Of a stretch of 64,000 bases of DNA, positions 32,445 through 44,975 are shown piece by piece. Both the position numbers and the translations under genes were made by a program. Source of the stretch: Septoria linicola (taxonomy: Eukaryota; Ascomycota; Dothideomycetes; Mycosphaerellales; Mycosphaerellaceae); assembly GCA_024114885.1 (NCBI GenBank), contig CP099419.1:1550001-1614000 (forward strand), in the 5' to 3' direction. Position 1 is the stretch's first letter, and every line of letters begins with the position of its first letter. The notes below the pieces were generated by a model, which was not told the origin of the DNA, did no database searches, and worked only from the letters and a program-made list of their open reading frames with translations.

Positions 32445-33163
32445 CTATGAAGGTGGCAGAGTCTCAAAAGTCTCGGCAATCTTTGGCTCCCAGCTCATCT
32501 TGGCCTTGCCGTAGATCTCAGCTCCAACGGGGAACTTGTCACGTCCCTCCTTCAACAAAGCAGTACGGGCGACGATGGTATCTGGGCCCATGACCTCCTG
32601 GTGGTGGTAGATATGGGTCGTGCACTTTGGGCAGTAGTAGCAGTTGACCGCCTGGATTGAAGTCTGGTTAGATTGTGTTTGCGCTTTAGATGAGAAGCAA
32701 AGTTTGACTGACCTTGCCAGAGTCTCCGTAGTAAGTATATTTGCTTGGCTCGCCACCCTGGGTAATCTTGAGAGCGGTCTTGGGGATGATCTGGTTCATG
32801 GTGTATGCACCACCTCCGAGGATCTTGCAGGTGTCGCAGTGGCTGTTGCTGTTAGTATGGACATCATTTGCCCAAGGACGATTGCACGAAGACGTACCAC
32901 AGGATGTGCTTGCTCTGATCTGGGGTGAGTTCAACAGTCCATTGGTGGTGCTTGCAGTGGCACATTCCCTCGTAAGAAGTCATTCTGCCGCCCGTTCCTG
33001 TTTCGATAGATTTGCTTCGTGGAGGGTCTGATTCCGTGAGTGGATCTGGTTGGTAGGAGGTCGAGGTCGCGTTTGCAGAAGCAGGATTCGTGGCAGCTGA
33101 GCTCGAAGGAGAATCGGCTTTCTTATCGGATAGCTTGTCTTTGATCTTATCCATCAGACCCAT
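32445..33163 (-). CDS. GFA-domain (CENP-V-like) zinc protein
   Basis: Three exons (32898-33163, 32713-32842, 32445-32651; introns 55 and 61 nt) give 200 residues. After a disordered, Ser/Lys-rich N-terminus of about 60 residues, the GFA fold carries CHC (C68, C70), CHCDTC (C89, C91, C94) and YCPKC (C139, C142), the zinc ligands of the glutathione-dependent formaldehyde-activating enzyme family. The first junction rebuilds the CHCDTC block, which fixes the splice. GFA proteins are common in fungi; a few condense formaldehyde with glutathione, most have no known substrate. The start MGLMDKIKDKL at 33163 has a strong AACATGG context; an in-frame ATG at 33259 would add 32 residues and is less likely. 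No targeting signal is evident. Confidence 0.85.
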
Positions 33164-33265
33164 GTTGACGAACGGCTCTTGCGCGGAAAATGACAATTGA
33201 ATGACCCTCGCGTCAAGCCTTTGCGGTCCACATCTCTTTATGCCCCGCGTGTCGACCATTCAATG

Positions 33266-33682
33266 CTAACTAGCGGGGCACTCCCAAGAGCCTCCGGATT
33301 TGACATCAAGTCCAAACTTATGTTGTGCTATAGCCAATAACGCTTCGTCCAACACGGCTGTCATGGCAAGCCGCGCATAAGCTTGACTGCCATGCGTGAC
33401 GTCTGCTTGCATATAGGAAAGTGTTGCGATCACTGCTCCTTCTGTCCATTTCTGTGGTCTTGCACGAAAAATTGCCCAGATCCGACTTCCAATCAGATCT
33501 TCGCAGGAAGACTGCTGCCATGAGGTGGAATCAGTCTCAGTCCGGAGCAGCAGGCATCTTGACAAATTGTAGGTGGACCGTGTCGATAATTGTGTGGAGA
33601 GCAGTTCCCAAGGAGGGGCATTTCCAGTGACGCAATGCTGAGTTGTCAAAGCAGCGAGATGTTCTCGCAAAAGCGACGACAT
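33266..33682 (-). CDS. Hypothetical protein, 138 residues
   Basis: An uninterrupted frame starts at ATG 33682 (MSSLLREHLAALTTQHC) and stops 103 bp before the GFA start, same strand. Composition is protein-like, with helical segments (VIATLSYMQADV, LAMTAVLDEALLAIAQHKFG) and no signal peptide or motif. I do not recognise it. It may be chance or part of a longer leader of the GFA transcript. Confidence 0.3.
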   Translation of the reverse strand: MSSLLREHLAALTTQHCVTGNAPPWELLSTQLSTRSTYNLSRCLLLRTETDSTSWQQSSCEDLIGSRIWAIFRARPQKWTEGAVIATLSYMQADVTHGSQAYARLAMTAVLDEALLAIAQHKFGLDVKSGGSWECPAS

Positions 33683-34531
33683 CGTTACAGGCCTAGGCGG
33701 TGGTCGACTCGGTCCAAAGGCGGCTAATGGCGGTCTTCCGTAGCACAGCAGTTATGCTGCCAAGTACCGTAGCAGAGGTATATGTTCATCGAGTTTAAAT
33801 GCTGATGCGTGGCTTCCAGTACCAGATGCCGATTTGAACGGATATATGTCGAGCTTGCGGCGCCGAATGGACGTATGTTGTAGTTGCCATGTCTGAAAGC
33901 ACTGGAGTCATCTTCACACCATATGCATGGAGCCGGCCATATTCCGTTGGAATGCTCGACGCTGTGATCGATCCTATCTCTGGTATGGCGAAATCGGAGG
34001 TGGAACAACAATCGAACGCGCTGACTGCGAGAGGATATGTAGATGAGACCACCTCAGCTAAGGACTATTGCGCCATCAAGGTACAATTTGTAGCGCACGG
34101 TTTATGCGGTCATGATGTATCAGTCATCACGAATGACACCTTTGCTAACCACGATATGCCGTCTCTGAGGTCGTGAACTTGCTTCACAGAGACTGCTGGA
34201 AAGATTGGCGCACGGTATGTGCCTACCTATTCTGCATACCCGTCCACGTGACTAAGTAGTCTGTTCTGGAACTCGTGAGTGTCGACGCTCATATGCCGCC
34301 AGAGCTCTACTTGCACACCTCGTTGAAATGGCAGAGAAGTTGGGACAGCTCACGCAGTAAGCTTTTATTTGACGTGCTTGTGATGTTCGGATGTAATATA
34401 GCCGTACGAGTCTGCCGTTCCCCATGCGTCTCATGAGCTCATGAAAGTCGCCTAGAATACCAGATGTCACGGTAGTAGGAGGAGAATTTGGGACGTGAGA
34501 GATGTACAAGGGCAAACAAGTTCTCCTACCT
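33683..34531. other. Intergenic region
   Basis: About 850 bp lies between the hypothetical minus-strand frame and the RIB7 stop. A 95-codon plus-strand ATG frame at 33889-34176 (MSESTGVIFTPYAWSRP at its start) has a protein-like composition but no other support. Confidence 0.3.
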
Positions 34532-35368
34532 TTAGCTGCGCAAGTAAGCGCAAAGCACTACATCGTTGCCGAACTGCTTCCACGATGTGTTGTCTAGCCA
34601 CGCCGCGTTGGCGCGCTGGGTATCATCAGGGCTCGTTCGTGCTGCAGGCGAGACAGCCACGCCTCCCTGGCCTAGAAAGGTCGGCGCTATAGTAATGATG
34701 ACGGCGTTAACCAGAGTAGGCTGCGCAAGCAGTGAGTTGATCACTGTCGCTCCGCCCTCGATCATGACGCTTTTGATACCTCTCACCCACAAGGTGCGTA
34801 AGATGCCTTCCCACTCGATCGCTCCGCTTGGATCAGCCTCATCCACTATCACATAGTCGCCATCAATGTCGTGCAGTCTGCTCTTCTTCTCGAAAGTCCT
34901 GCTTGTTGTAACGACCCACGGCGCCTTTCCCTCGCCTTCTGCTGCAAGTCTGTAGGCTTTCCTGCCCATTCCTTTCCAACGACCATTAGGATCGACAATG
35001 ATAGGTCGTGGTTGATCGAGAATGGTTGCTTCTGGATAGCGACAGTTGAGACCAGGGTCATCAACCGCTGCAGTATTCGCACCCACCAGAATTGCATCGT
35101 GTCGCAATCGGAGATAATGGGTCATGGACTTGGATTCGGGCCCTGAAAGCGTCGTTCTGGCTCCTGGGGCCAGCGCTATCATGCTATCGAGTGAGGCTGC
35201 ATATGTCAACGTCACAAATGGCAGCCCATTCGGCTTCTTTGTTTCACTTGAAGACTGCGTAGCATGCTGACTAGTCGTGCCCTCCTCATTTGTGTTTGCA
35301 GTAGTTCGCGGCAGATATCCTTCCAGAAACTCCAACGCATCGCGCTGGAGATGGCTAACATCTGACAT
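34532..35368 (-). CDS. RIB7: 2,5-diamino-6-ribosylamino-4(3H)-pyrimidinone 5'-phosphate reductase
   Basis: This single-exon gene encodes 278 residues with one RibD C-terminal reductase domain. Typical blocks are PFVTLTYAASLDSMIA (substrate and NADPH site), TLSGPESKSMTHYLRLRHDAILVGANTAAVDDPGLNCR, the PRPIIVDPNGRW strand-turn, VMIEGGATVINSLL (glycine-rich cofactor loop) and ITIAPTFLGQGG. The enzyme reduces the ribosylamino side chain to the ribitylamino form, the second step of riboflavin synthesis in fungi and archaea, using NADPH. It lacks the deaminase domain found in bacterial RibD, as expected for the fungal pathway order. The length is close to yeast Rib7 (244 residues), with a slightly longer N-terminus. 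It is divergent from the glutaminase gene. No riboswitch is visible or expected. Confidence 0.93.
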   Translation of the reverse strand: MSDVSHLQRDALEFLEGYLPRTTANTNEEGTTSQHATQSSSETKKPNGLPFVTLTYAASLDSMIALAPGARTTLSGPESKSMTHYLRLRHDAILVGANTAAVDDPGLNCRYPEATILDQPRPIIVDPNGRWKGMGRKAYRLAAEGEGKAPWVVTTSRTFEKKSRLHDIDGDYVIVDEADPSGAIEWEGILRTLWVRGIKSVMIEGGATVINSLLAQPTLVNAVIITIAPTFLGQGGVAVSPAARTSPDDTQRANAAWLDNTSWKQFGNDVVLCAYLRS

Positions 35369-36586
35369 GGTGGAGTTCGTAGAGTATTGCTACACCGATC
35401 AGCCTGATGAGTAAACCGTAGCAGTGGCACATGCAACAGTGGTTCATGCAAGAGCAGGTGTTGGCATTGTCACTGTCGCACTCCTTTCACCAAGAATCGA
35501 CCAAGACTTAGATCTAACTAGTTCTATCGGCACGGCCTGGACCGAGACCAGACCACGATTCCAACTTCACAGCAACCTGATCCCTCTTCTTACACACCAT
35601 GCCCTGCCGTGAAACTCATGGGGCCGCAGAATCTTGGAATAGAACATCCTGACATCTTCATTCTTCCTCCAGTAAAAGCCTCGCGATCCCAGACGTCCGG
35701 AAGCATGCGACCAAACTCTGGCCAAATGGCGAACAGCTCCTGCTCTGCTCTCGACTCGCAGTCGCCGGCGCCAGAAGCAAGCGCCGCGTGATGATGAAAT
35801 TTTGTCGCGGAGCACAACCTGCATATCTCCGCACTGCTCAGGCTACACAGTAGAGCATGGCCGTGGCGATCAGCATGTACGCGAACCACGCGTGATGTTG
35901 TGCCAGACGAAGCTGCTCGAGCTCTCGTGGTCCGCTTGCGAGGGACGGATGAACTACAGGAGCCGAGAACTGTTGTGTCTTCTGACTTTCGTTGGCAGCA
36001 CATCCGAACTGCTGACTATGCTTCGTACACCTGTACCCTGTTCGAAGGCCCCGATTTCGATCTATCGAAATACAGTGAACTGTTGCAACCACAGTCTCGA
36101 GCCAATCCGAGGCCCCATCGAATCCCTCAGATGGAGCATGTGAACGAGACATGGGGCGTTACATAGAGGGATCTGCGACGAGATGCTACAAAATTCATGC
36201 GTCTGTAACAGCGCTAAGTTTGCATAGCAGATTTAGCAAGCATACTGTACTGCGTCTTCTGATCCACTCGTCCTACACGACTTGCTGCAGAGCCGCATAA
36301 CATCGCTGGACAAGGTATGCTTGCTACTTCGTGAGATCCAATAATCCATCACCACTGGTCCCAGTTTTCATATCGATGCCGTCAGGATGGACTATTGCGC
36401 TGGCTGCCAAGCTCAATAGTGACTGCGGTGTGCTGAGCCCGGGCCTCGTCCTTCATCCTTTCGCAGCAGTGCCGATATCCACTTTGGGCAGAGGGACATG
36501 GCCAGCCTGGAATAAGATGTCCAAGCCTCCCACTCTCCCTCAAGGTATGGACGACAGCCTTTCAGTCACTCGTTCGCTATGCCAAG
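35369..36586. other. Divergent intergenic region with unresolved open frames
   Basis: About 1.2 kb lies between RIB7 (minus) and the glutaminase (plus). From 35586 to 36166 protein-like open frames overlap on both strands (plus: segments at 35609-35791 and 35900-36166; minus: 35590-36003), but I could not join either set into a gene with good splice sites and a start. Confidence 0.3.
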
Positions 36587-38859
36587 ATGCATTCACTTCT
36601 TTCCAGCTTAGCACTACTAATACCACTAATATCAGCACAATCCAGCTTTGAGCCTGCGAGACCGCCTGCTATACCTCTGGCAGTGCGAACTCCATATCTC
36701 AGCACTTGGCAAGCTGCAGGTGCTGATGGCGGCAATGGAGGCTACCTCGCCGGTCAATGGCCCACCTTCTGGGCAGGTCAAATCAATGGCTGGGCCGGCT
36801 TGATTCGAGTCGACGACGAGACGTATACATGGATGTTAGTGCTTGTGTGGCCAAAGCTGAACCTGCAGTGGCTGATCTATGCACAGGGGGAAACCAGACC
36901 CATTACCTAAGGTGGTAACACAAACAGCATTTGAGTACACCTCGACCAGGAGCACTTTCACAATGGATGTCGATGGCAAAGTATCTATGAATATTACGTT
37001 CCTATCACCGGTAGACCCCAAAGACAAGCAGAGACAAGGCATGCCTGTGTCGTAAGTGTGCAGTCTAGAGAATGCAGTGGTCAACGAAGCTGACAGGCCA
37101 TAGATATATGTCTGTTAACGTGCAGTCAGCTGATGGCAACGAACATGAGGTTGCCATCTATACCGATATCAGCGCCGAATGGACTTCTGGTGATCGTGAT
37201 CAGATCGCAGAGTGGAGTCGTGGGACAGCATCAGGACAAGGTGAAGAACAAAGCGGAAGCGTAGCTTACCACAAAGTCTGGAGACAGCTACAGCAAGAAT
37301 TCTCCGAGAACAGCGACCAGGCATCCTGGGGTACCTGGTACTACGTCACAGAGAATGACAATGGCCTGTCCTACCAGTCTGGTTCTGATATTGACGTGAG
37401 AAAGAAGTTCGTCGATGATGGCGAGCTAGCAAACTCGTACGACACGAACTTTCGTGCTATCAACAGAGACTATCCAGTATTCGCTTTCGCCAAGAACCTC
37501 GGATCTGTCGGCTGCAGCAATGTTGAGACTGTTTTCACAATAAACCTGCTTCAGCAGAACAGTGTTCAGTTCGCGACAGCTGTCGACCGTGTCGAGCAAG
37601 TTCCAGCATTCTGGAGAGCTTCCTTCGGCGACGATGAGCTCAGTGCCATCACCACGATGTACTACGACTATCAGAGCGGAGCGGCTGTCAGCGCTGCTCT
37701 CGATGTCTCTGTGGAAAATGACGCTCGAGCAGCTGGAGGTGAGGACTACGTGGCGATCACATCTCTCGCGGTTCGTCAAGCCTTCGCTTCTGTCCAAATT
37801 GCAGGCACGCAGGACACGAACTACATGTTGCTCAAAGAAATCAGCTCCAACGGAAATTTCCAGACGGTGGACGTTGTCTTTCCGTTCCACCCCATCTTGC
37901 TTTACATGAATGCGGATTGGATGAAGATGCTTCTGGACCCACTCTTCATCAACATGGAAGCCCCTGGCCTGTGGCCACAAGACTATGCCATTCACGATCT
38001 CGGGGACCACTATCCAAATGCCACAGGACACGCGGACAGCATTGCTGCTCTCCAGCCACTTGAAGAATGCGGGAACATGCTCATCATGACTCTGGCTTAT
38101 GCCCGGCGTACGAACGATATAGCATACCTCAACCAGCACTGGGACAGCTTGCACAAATGGGCACAATGGCTCATCAGTAATAACTCTGTCATCCCGTTCA
38201 ACCAGATTTCTACAGGTAAAAACGCAGCTTGGAGGGTGTGCGTACCAGGCTAATGTTCTGCAGACGACTTCGCGGGCCCGCTTGCGAACCAGACCAACCT
38301 CGCTCTAAAGGGCATCATCGGCCTGAAAGCCGCTTCTATGATCGCCAATATGACTGGTCGACAAGACGATGCTCGAGACTATGACTCTCGATCCCGTGAC
38401 TGGATTCAGCAATGGGAGCAACTCGCCAACATCCCATCCGCCAGCCCGCCCCGCACATCTCTCAACTACGGCGATGAAGACTCCTGGTCTCTACTCTATA
38501 ACCTTTACGCCGACTCACTCCTCAACGCAAATCTCGTCCCTAAACGAATCTACGAACAACAATCCGACTTCTACCCTACCGTTGAGCAGAGATTCGGCGT
38601 AGCGTTGGACACCCGCGCGAGCAGGACGAAGAACGACTGGGAAATGTTCTGCGCTGCGATCGCAAGCACGGACACTCGAGAGATGTTCTTGAGGGACTTG
38701 GTCAAGTTCATCAACGAGACACCTACGACTGGGCCGGTGACGGATCTGTACGAGGTCGACACGGGCAATTATCCTAATGGGATGATGTTCAGGGCGAGGC
38801 CGGTGGTGGGCGGGTGGTTCAGCTTGTTGGCGTTGGACCGAGTGGGAATACCAGAATGA
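36587..38859 (+). CDS. gtaA: Secreted glutaminase, GtaA family
   Basis: Four exons (36587-36834, 36887-37051, 37104-38215, 38264-38859; introns 52, 52 and 48 nt) give 706 residues, close to the about 690 of Aspergillus GtaA. Residues 1-17 are a signal peptide (LLSSLALLIPLISA, cleavage before Gln). The N-terminal domain carries RTPYLSTWQAAG and FWAGQINGWAGLIRVDDETYTWMG, followed by QTAFEYTSTRSTFTM. The C-terminal part has the alpha/alpha-barrel blocks PLFINMEAPGLWPQDYAIHDLGDHYPNATGH, LEECGNMLIM, QISTDDFAGPLANQTNLALKGIIGL and MFRARPVVGGWFSLLAL. All three junctions rebuild conserved blocks. The enzyme hydrolyses L-glutamine to glutamate and ammonia outside the cell and serves nitrogen scavenging. 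The gene symbol is by family resemblance. Expression is likely under nitrogen control, but no site was assigned. Confidence 0.92.
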
Positions 38860-41800
38860 TCCGGACGCTGCTAGGTGGATGGAGGACGAGTTCGCTCATT
38901 GAGTCGGGCAAGAACATGACTACGACCCTTTCCTTTGGTCTCACTCGCGCTACAGGGCATATCGTAATGTATCCAGGTGTGCCTCACAATCCTGGTCAGA
39001 TCGAATGACGGTTCCGGGTTTTCCTCGGCCGTTACTGCGTGTCATTCCAAGATCGGGGTCACGCGATGTGCAATATTGACTTTGATCGCTTCTGACATGT
39101 CGCTCTGGTGCGCGACGCGAGAGGGCTATCAAGCAATGCGACGCATCTCCGGTCTTTTCGTTCGTTCACGATTGCTTGATTGCTGAGTCCAGATCGTTTC
39201 CGGCAGCCTCGTGATTCTTGAGGGCATGCTGAGCCGTCTGTGTTCCCGTGGCTTGGTGCATTTGAGATGCTGGGAGTGGTGCTGGACAGGATCCTGCCTA
39301 GTCCATCTGCGAAGTGAGGCTCTCTCGCCTATCTTTTAGTGGAAGCCTCATCTGTGTACGTAGTCTGGACCGATCGCGAGGCTTTCGCCAACTCGTATCC
39401 ACGAAGCGTTGCATGGTTATACTACGTGAGGATGATATGAAGATGACAATTGTGGCTGTGGAGATCTGCACTGTGACGCTTTGCGGATTCGTTTGCACGC
39501 GACTGACATATCGTGCTTTAGCATGGCGGACTGTAGATCTTCGGAGAGAGCGGACCACTACGGCGGGTCGAGATCGTCGAGGTCGATAATCACCTCAAAG
39601 AACTGGCGCTGTCGATGATTTTGGTCGCATCTGTCTCGCCTAACTTCTGAAGCGAAGTTCAAGGTCTATGGCGAATGGACAAAGTCGATATCTGGAACAC
39701 ATCGACCCCAACTTGGCGCCGGCCTGATAATGAGTTGTTGATTGAAACACAGTTGAGTAATAGACTTCGATACACACTCGTCTACCGCGTGTGGCTCTCT
39801 GCCACCATCTTGCTGCACAGGCATAGCCTGCAGAGCGTGCTGCGAGGTCGCTTACGACTGGCAGACAGCCCACGTCTGCCGCCAAGTCGGTCTGCTGCTG
39901 TTGACGGTGTTTGTCACATCGACACGTTGTCGTCAGAGGGCTGAGGACATCCCGCGCATTGATCTCGCTTTTGCCCTAGAAATGCTCAGTGAGGAAATTG
40001 CGAGGCATTAATGCGAGGCGTGCATGCTTGGGCAGGCGCAGGGCTAGTTAGCGATAGACTTATCTGAGGCAAGCTCAAAACCATTGGTGATGACAAGGTG
40101 AAGACGCGTGAAGATGGAACCTTTCTGGGTACGCAGTCCAAGGAACCTTGCCGGTCATCGGCTATTGGATCTGCCAAGGCTCGCCGTCGCCGCCCAGGAG
40201 ATCCTGAGGAATGCGATGACCTTTTCGTCTTGAATATACACCAATTGAGCCAGGTCACGAGCAACTATAGCAAGGCGTGGGACGGCTGAAGAGAAGCGCA
40301 ACGATGCGAAAAATGAGAGGGCGCCAGTTGTGGCTACGCGTGCGGCGACCCAGCGCAATGGTTACAGTTGCGATCTGAACGCGCCCCTGCTGATGCGGCT
40401 GATTAGTGGCGATCATGAGGTACTACGAAGGCGTAACAATGTCGTCTTGACCTCTCGACTCTGGTTCCTGGGAGTGCCGAAAGCCAAATTGTCGGTATGC
40501 GTGCGTTTGATTCATTGGCAGAATGGCAGCGCCTCACTTCCAACGCTCCATAAAGGCTGGTCATACCCCTACGCAGCGGAGTGGCAGACATGGGTGAGAA
40601 GGCCTGCAGAGGCGCCCTCAGCATGGATTGCAAAAATGCTCCACGCCTCATGTGTAACCTCTCCTTTCGCTAACGCCTACGCTTCAAGCCTGGAGCAGAA
40701 AGCGATTTCCTTTTATGGATCTCGTGCTCCATCCACAACCTCCAATAATCCACTACGCATACGCTGTTCTTAGCAGCATTTACCCTGTCGACTGTGCCTC
40801 CTGCGCGGCTGGACAACATGCCTCCAAGTCCTGCCGACCAATTAATCATTCACAGATTGCACGCCATGGCTGTACGTCATCCCCACTGCTTCACATCTTC
40901 ATGCGCGAACCCGCGCATCCAGTACGCATGCCGTTCGCATGGCAGGCTTGCGATTTGTCATGAGATGCTGGATAGATCTGGTGTGACGATGCTCCGGCAT
41001 GCTACCGCTTGCCGGTAGAGGATTGTCTTGTCTGACTGGAATGCAGAATGAGGTCGGGCAGCAAGGACGATCGCAGCGCAGTATTCATAGCATCGTCGAG
41101 ATGAAGTGATCCTGGCTCCTGCAGCAACTCCATCAATGCTGCGGCATGCTCACCCGTCTTCAGCTTGAACATGCCCAACGCTCAGAAACCCCACGTCGTG
41201 GGAGCAGACAGTCTGGCTCGTGACGCTCGTGGGCGTTGCATTCTCGTCAAATCACTGAGCAGGAATGCATCGATCAAGACATGCAGTCTGCTGGCTTGCG
41301 AATAAGATCGTCCGGGGAGCGACATATCGCAGGCACAAGCTCTTCCTGGCCCGATGCACTGGAACGATCGGACCCGGGGTAATGTCTCGAGGCGTCTGCG
41401 AGCGTGGTGCACTTTCAGATGAGCAGGGCACTAATCTCCCTCCACCTCAGCTCTGGAGAACCACTTCTTCCCTTGTGCAGGGTCAAATTGCCTCCACCGT
41501 CAGCCTGCGTCTGGTAAGGCGACTTGACCCTGGTCACACGCGAATCGTTGGCGCTTTCGTGCCTAGTCGCTGTATTGGACTCGTGTCACGACGGGTCAGT
41601 GAACAATGGCTTAGCTTGGCCCACATCCTTCCCGGGTGGCCTTCCGCGTCCGCCTACTGCGCCATCGGTTGATTGTAGGTGGTCGGCGTCTGGCAAGTTT
41701 GATAAAGACGGACGAGGGTATTTGTGCTTGGGCTGTTCTCCAGTAGACACCCATCGCTGTATCCGCAGTCGTGAAGCCACACATCACCAAATGAGGGTGT

Positions 41801-42093
41801 TCCAGCTACTTGGTTGGGGAACCTCTCGTGGTCCTGTCAGGTCGCTTGGAAGCCTTACTGTGGAGAGGGTCTGGAATAATCATCTGTGCCTTATGCACTC
41901 TACTTGATCTGGTTCCTGACCACAGTGCAAGGAATTCGATGATGCTATATGTGCAAGCCTGGTCACCACGTCCCACAACAATGGTTTAGACAGTCTGCTG
42001 TGCTGCCGTCGCTTATCTAGGATCGTGGTCCGCACACTATCCTGACAGCTGGGACGATATGCTCTTCATCTACCACTCTCCTTACATCCCAGA
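38860..42093. other. Long intergenic region
   Basis: About 3.2 kb lies between the glutaminase stop and the next start. Frames up to 147 codons (40330-40773 plus) exist, but their composition (Ser/Arg/Trp-rich) and lack of splice or motif support suggest chance. The last part is the promoter of the regulator at 42094. No repeat or RNA gene was recognised. Confidence 0.4.
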
Positions 42094-44975
42094 ATGAGTT
42101 CCTCTTCCTGGGCTGGCTATGGGCCCGCGGCACCGGCGCCGGCTCAAGCACCGTCTACCCAATTGCAGAGGAGTGGCTCCGGAGACCGACAGAAGAAGCC
42201 GCAGTCAAGACAACTGCTCTCATGTACAAAGTGTCGAGAGCGCAAGGTTAAGGTGCAGCGAAGCCTCACTCAATGAAGAAACTTTATTGCTAATGCACGA
42301 TGTGTTGTAGTGCGACCGAACAAAGCCATGCTCTGCCTGTTGTGCTCGAGGACACCCAAAGGAATGCGAGTTCGTCGTCGGTGAGGGAAATGACTACAGT
42401 CCTATACAGCAGTCGTACGAGATCCGAAAGCTGCGAGCTGAGAACCAGCGCCTCAAGGAACGACTGCAAGCAGCACGCCTCACACAGTCGGGTGACGATG
42501 ACGATGACGAGTCCTCTTCTGATCGAAAGGTCTCAAAGGGGAGTGCGAGAGCGGCAGCATCACGACAGCGACGATTCAAAACAGGCGACAGAGTTGACAA
42601 CCTTTACTTTGGCACTCCAGGCTTAGCAAATATTGTTGCCGATGTGAGTTGTGGCCCGCCGCGTCCAGTAATTGCACGCTAACCTTTGCGAAGTTTGCCA
42701 ATCTACAGCTTGGCTCACAGTCACTTACGCACACCATTCCGAAAGGCAAGGACCTCTACGTTCATGATGGCCAGCAATCCATCTATCCCTTCATGAACTT
42801 ATGGGGAGGTAGTAGCGGTGCGAAAGACATGGCTCGCGATTTGCTTGCTTCCCACGACGAGTTATATAGCTGTCTCGACATGTTCGAGAAGCGTGCACAA
42901 TCTTGCTACTTCCCTCACACTCCCGACTTGTTGACGAGGCGCGAGGTCAGTCGCTTCTTGGAGAGAACCGAGGAGAATGCGGAAGCCCATCCAGACATGC
43001 TGGCGCTCATGTTTTCGATGGTAGCAACGGCAATGCAAATGGGCGTATATGATCGACATGGAGAGTGGGCAATGGGCGCTGTCGAAGACTCGAGAAGGAG
43101 AAGCGATGTCTACAGTGAGTATGCGATCTGGCTTGGGACGAAGCACTTCAGCTTACCAGTCACAGTCGCAGCGGCCATGCAGGCACTTCGTCTAGCATCT
43201 TTTATGAACACACCCACGTTGCTGGGAATACAGACACTGGTAATGATAGGTCCTTATCTCACGAACAGTGGCAGGTTTCTCGATGCATGGACGCTATTTG
43301 GGACAACAATACGACTAGCTCACTCGATCGGCCTCCATCGAGACCCAAAGGCTCTTGACTCCGCGCCTCCTCTGAGGGAAAGTATGATCCGACGTACTCT
43401 GTGGTGGTGGATGCTGCATATGGACCAGCAATACTCGGTCACGCTAGGACGGCCACTAGGAATATCAGGCATTGGAGACTGCCAGCCTCCAGAGCCCCTT
43501 ACGACGAATCCAACGATCTTGCGACTAAACGAGTTTGTCGACCACTTCACCATACTCGCTCGACAGATACTCAGCAGCGACGGTATGATGAACGTGGGTA
43601 GAATAGACGAGTACACGGACAAGCTTCTGGGGCTCTGGGACACCATGCCTGAAGCGTTGCAATTCAACGAGACATGGCTGCAGCAGGAGACCACGCTACC
43701 AGACTGGCCGTTGGAAGTCATGTCAGCTAGTGAGTGCCACTACCATGCTTTGTAGAAGGTTCGCTGCTAACATCTCCAGTGCTCTATGCAAAAGTACAGT
43801 CGTTCTTGATACTACTCAACCGGCAAAGGCTTGAGCGCACTCAGGCTGCGCACAACGAGAACTCACCTCCTGGATCAATGCCACCGCCACCACGACCACA
43901 GCAGCCCATGATGACTAGTTCGATGTACGGAGACCAGCCTCTTCACCCTGCACCACTACGAGGACGATCACTGGTCATTAACTCATCGATCGCACTAGTC
44001 AACGCGTTCATGTTTTTCCATTACCGGAGGCCGCAAGTGTTGATATGTTGGACCATGGGCCAACAATGCTTCAACGCTTGCATGATTCTCATCTTGGATG
44101 CTTGGGAAACAGAGAACGAGAACAATCTCTGGCTGGTCAACCAAGCTTTTGCAGTTTTCCACGAGCTTGACAAGAACGGCGTGCACAAACTCGCAGATGT
44201 GGCAGTGGCACGAATCTCCACAGGTCTCGCCATATTGCAAGACAGACAGAATCGACGCAAGCAACAAGCCGCCGCAGCTCGGGGCATGTCTGGATTCCAC
44301 CCGCAATTACAGATTGACACAGCCTCCATGACGGACTTTCAGAATGACTCCGTCATGGGCAACACCGGCATGTTCCTCCTGGAGGACACAGGCTTGCAAG
44401 CTTTCGATCCCATGGCGTTCGCGCCACTGGGATGGAACATGGCAGGTAGTGCCCACCCATCGCAATCGTCGGATCCGTCGACTCCCAACATACCTTCGCC
44501 TATGATACCCGTGAGCCAAGTCACAGCCGCCCCTTTTCCTGTCGTGACGGCACCACCGTATACATCCAATGGTATGATGGCGGGCTCCTACATGGCTCAT
44601 ATGCCGCTTCAGACACAACAGACACAGCAGCAACAACACCAACAATATCAATACAATAGACCTGGTTCATCTGGCTCAGGCAGGGCTCAAGCTGCCTTCA
44701 CACCGATCAACACAAATATCCCTTTACAACAGCAGCAACAGCCGACATCGCACCACCATCAACAGCTATCGCCAATCGAACAGGCAGTAATGCAGCAGTC
44801 TTTTTCTCAGGTTCGCGGTCCCCGTCACAGTCACCACAGCATGCATTCACACCACAACAGCAGCAAACACACCAACAGCAGCAACAACAGCAGTGGACGT
44901 CATGGCACAGGCGCGGGACCGCGGGGCATTCACAGGCCCGATCGAGTTCCCAAGAGCTCACAGAGGCGCAAGTAA
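42094..44975 (+). CDS. Zn2Cys6 transcription factor with Fungal_trans domain
   Basis: Exons 42094-42252, 42311-42643, 42694-43729 and 43780-44975 join in frame (introns 58, 50 and 50 nt) to give 907 residues. The cluster C44, C47, C54, C60, C63, C72 (C-x2-C-x6-C-x5-C-x2-C-x8-C) is split by the first intron. A coiled-coil linker follows (YEIRKLRAENQRLKERLQAA), as in dimeric Gal4-type factors. The middle-homology region lies at about 180-450, with TLFGTTIRLAHSIGLHRDP and MIRRTLWWWMLHMDQQYSVTLGRPLGI, which are typical of Fungal_trans. The C-terminus is Gln/His/Pro-rich and very low in complexity, and may act as an activation domain. It is a nuclear regulator; the target pathway is unknown, and no neighbour suggests one. 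Confidence 0.9.

Noticed and set aside
40330..40773. 147-codon plus frame in the spacer after the glutaminase
   Set aside because: It has no motif, splice support or convincing composition; chance is the better explanation.
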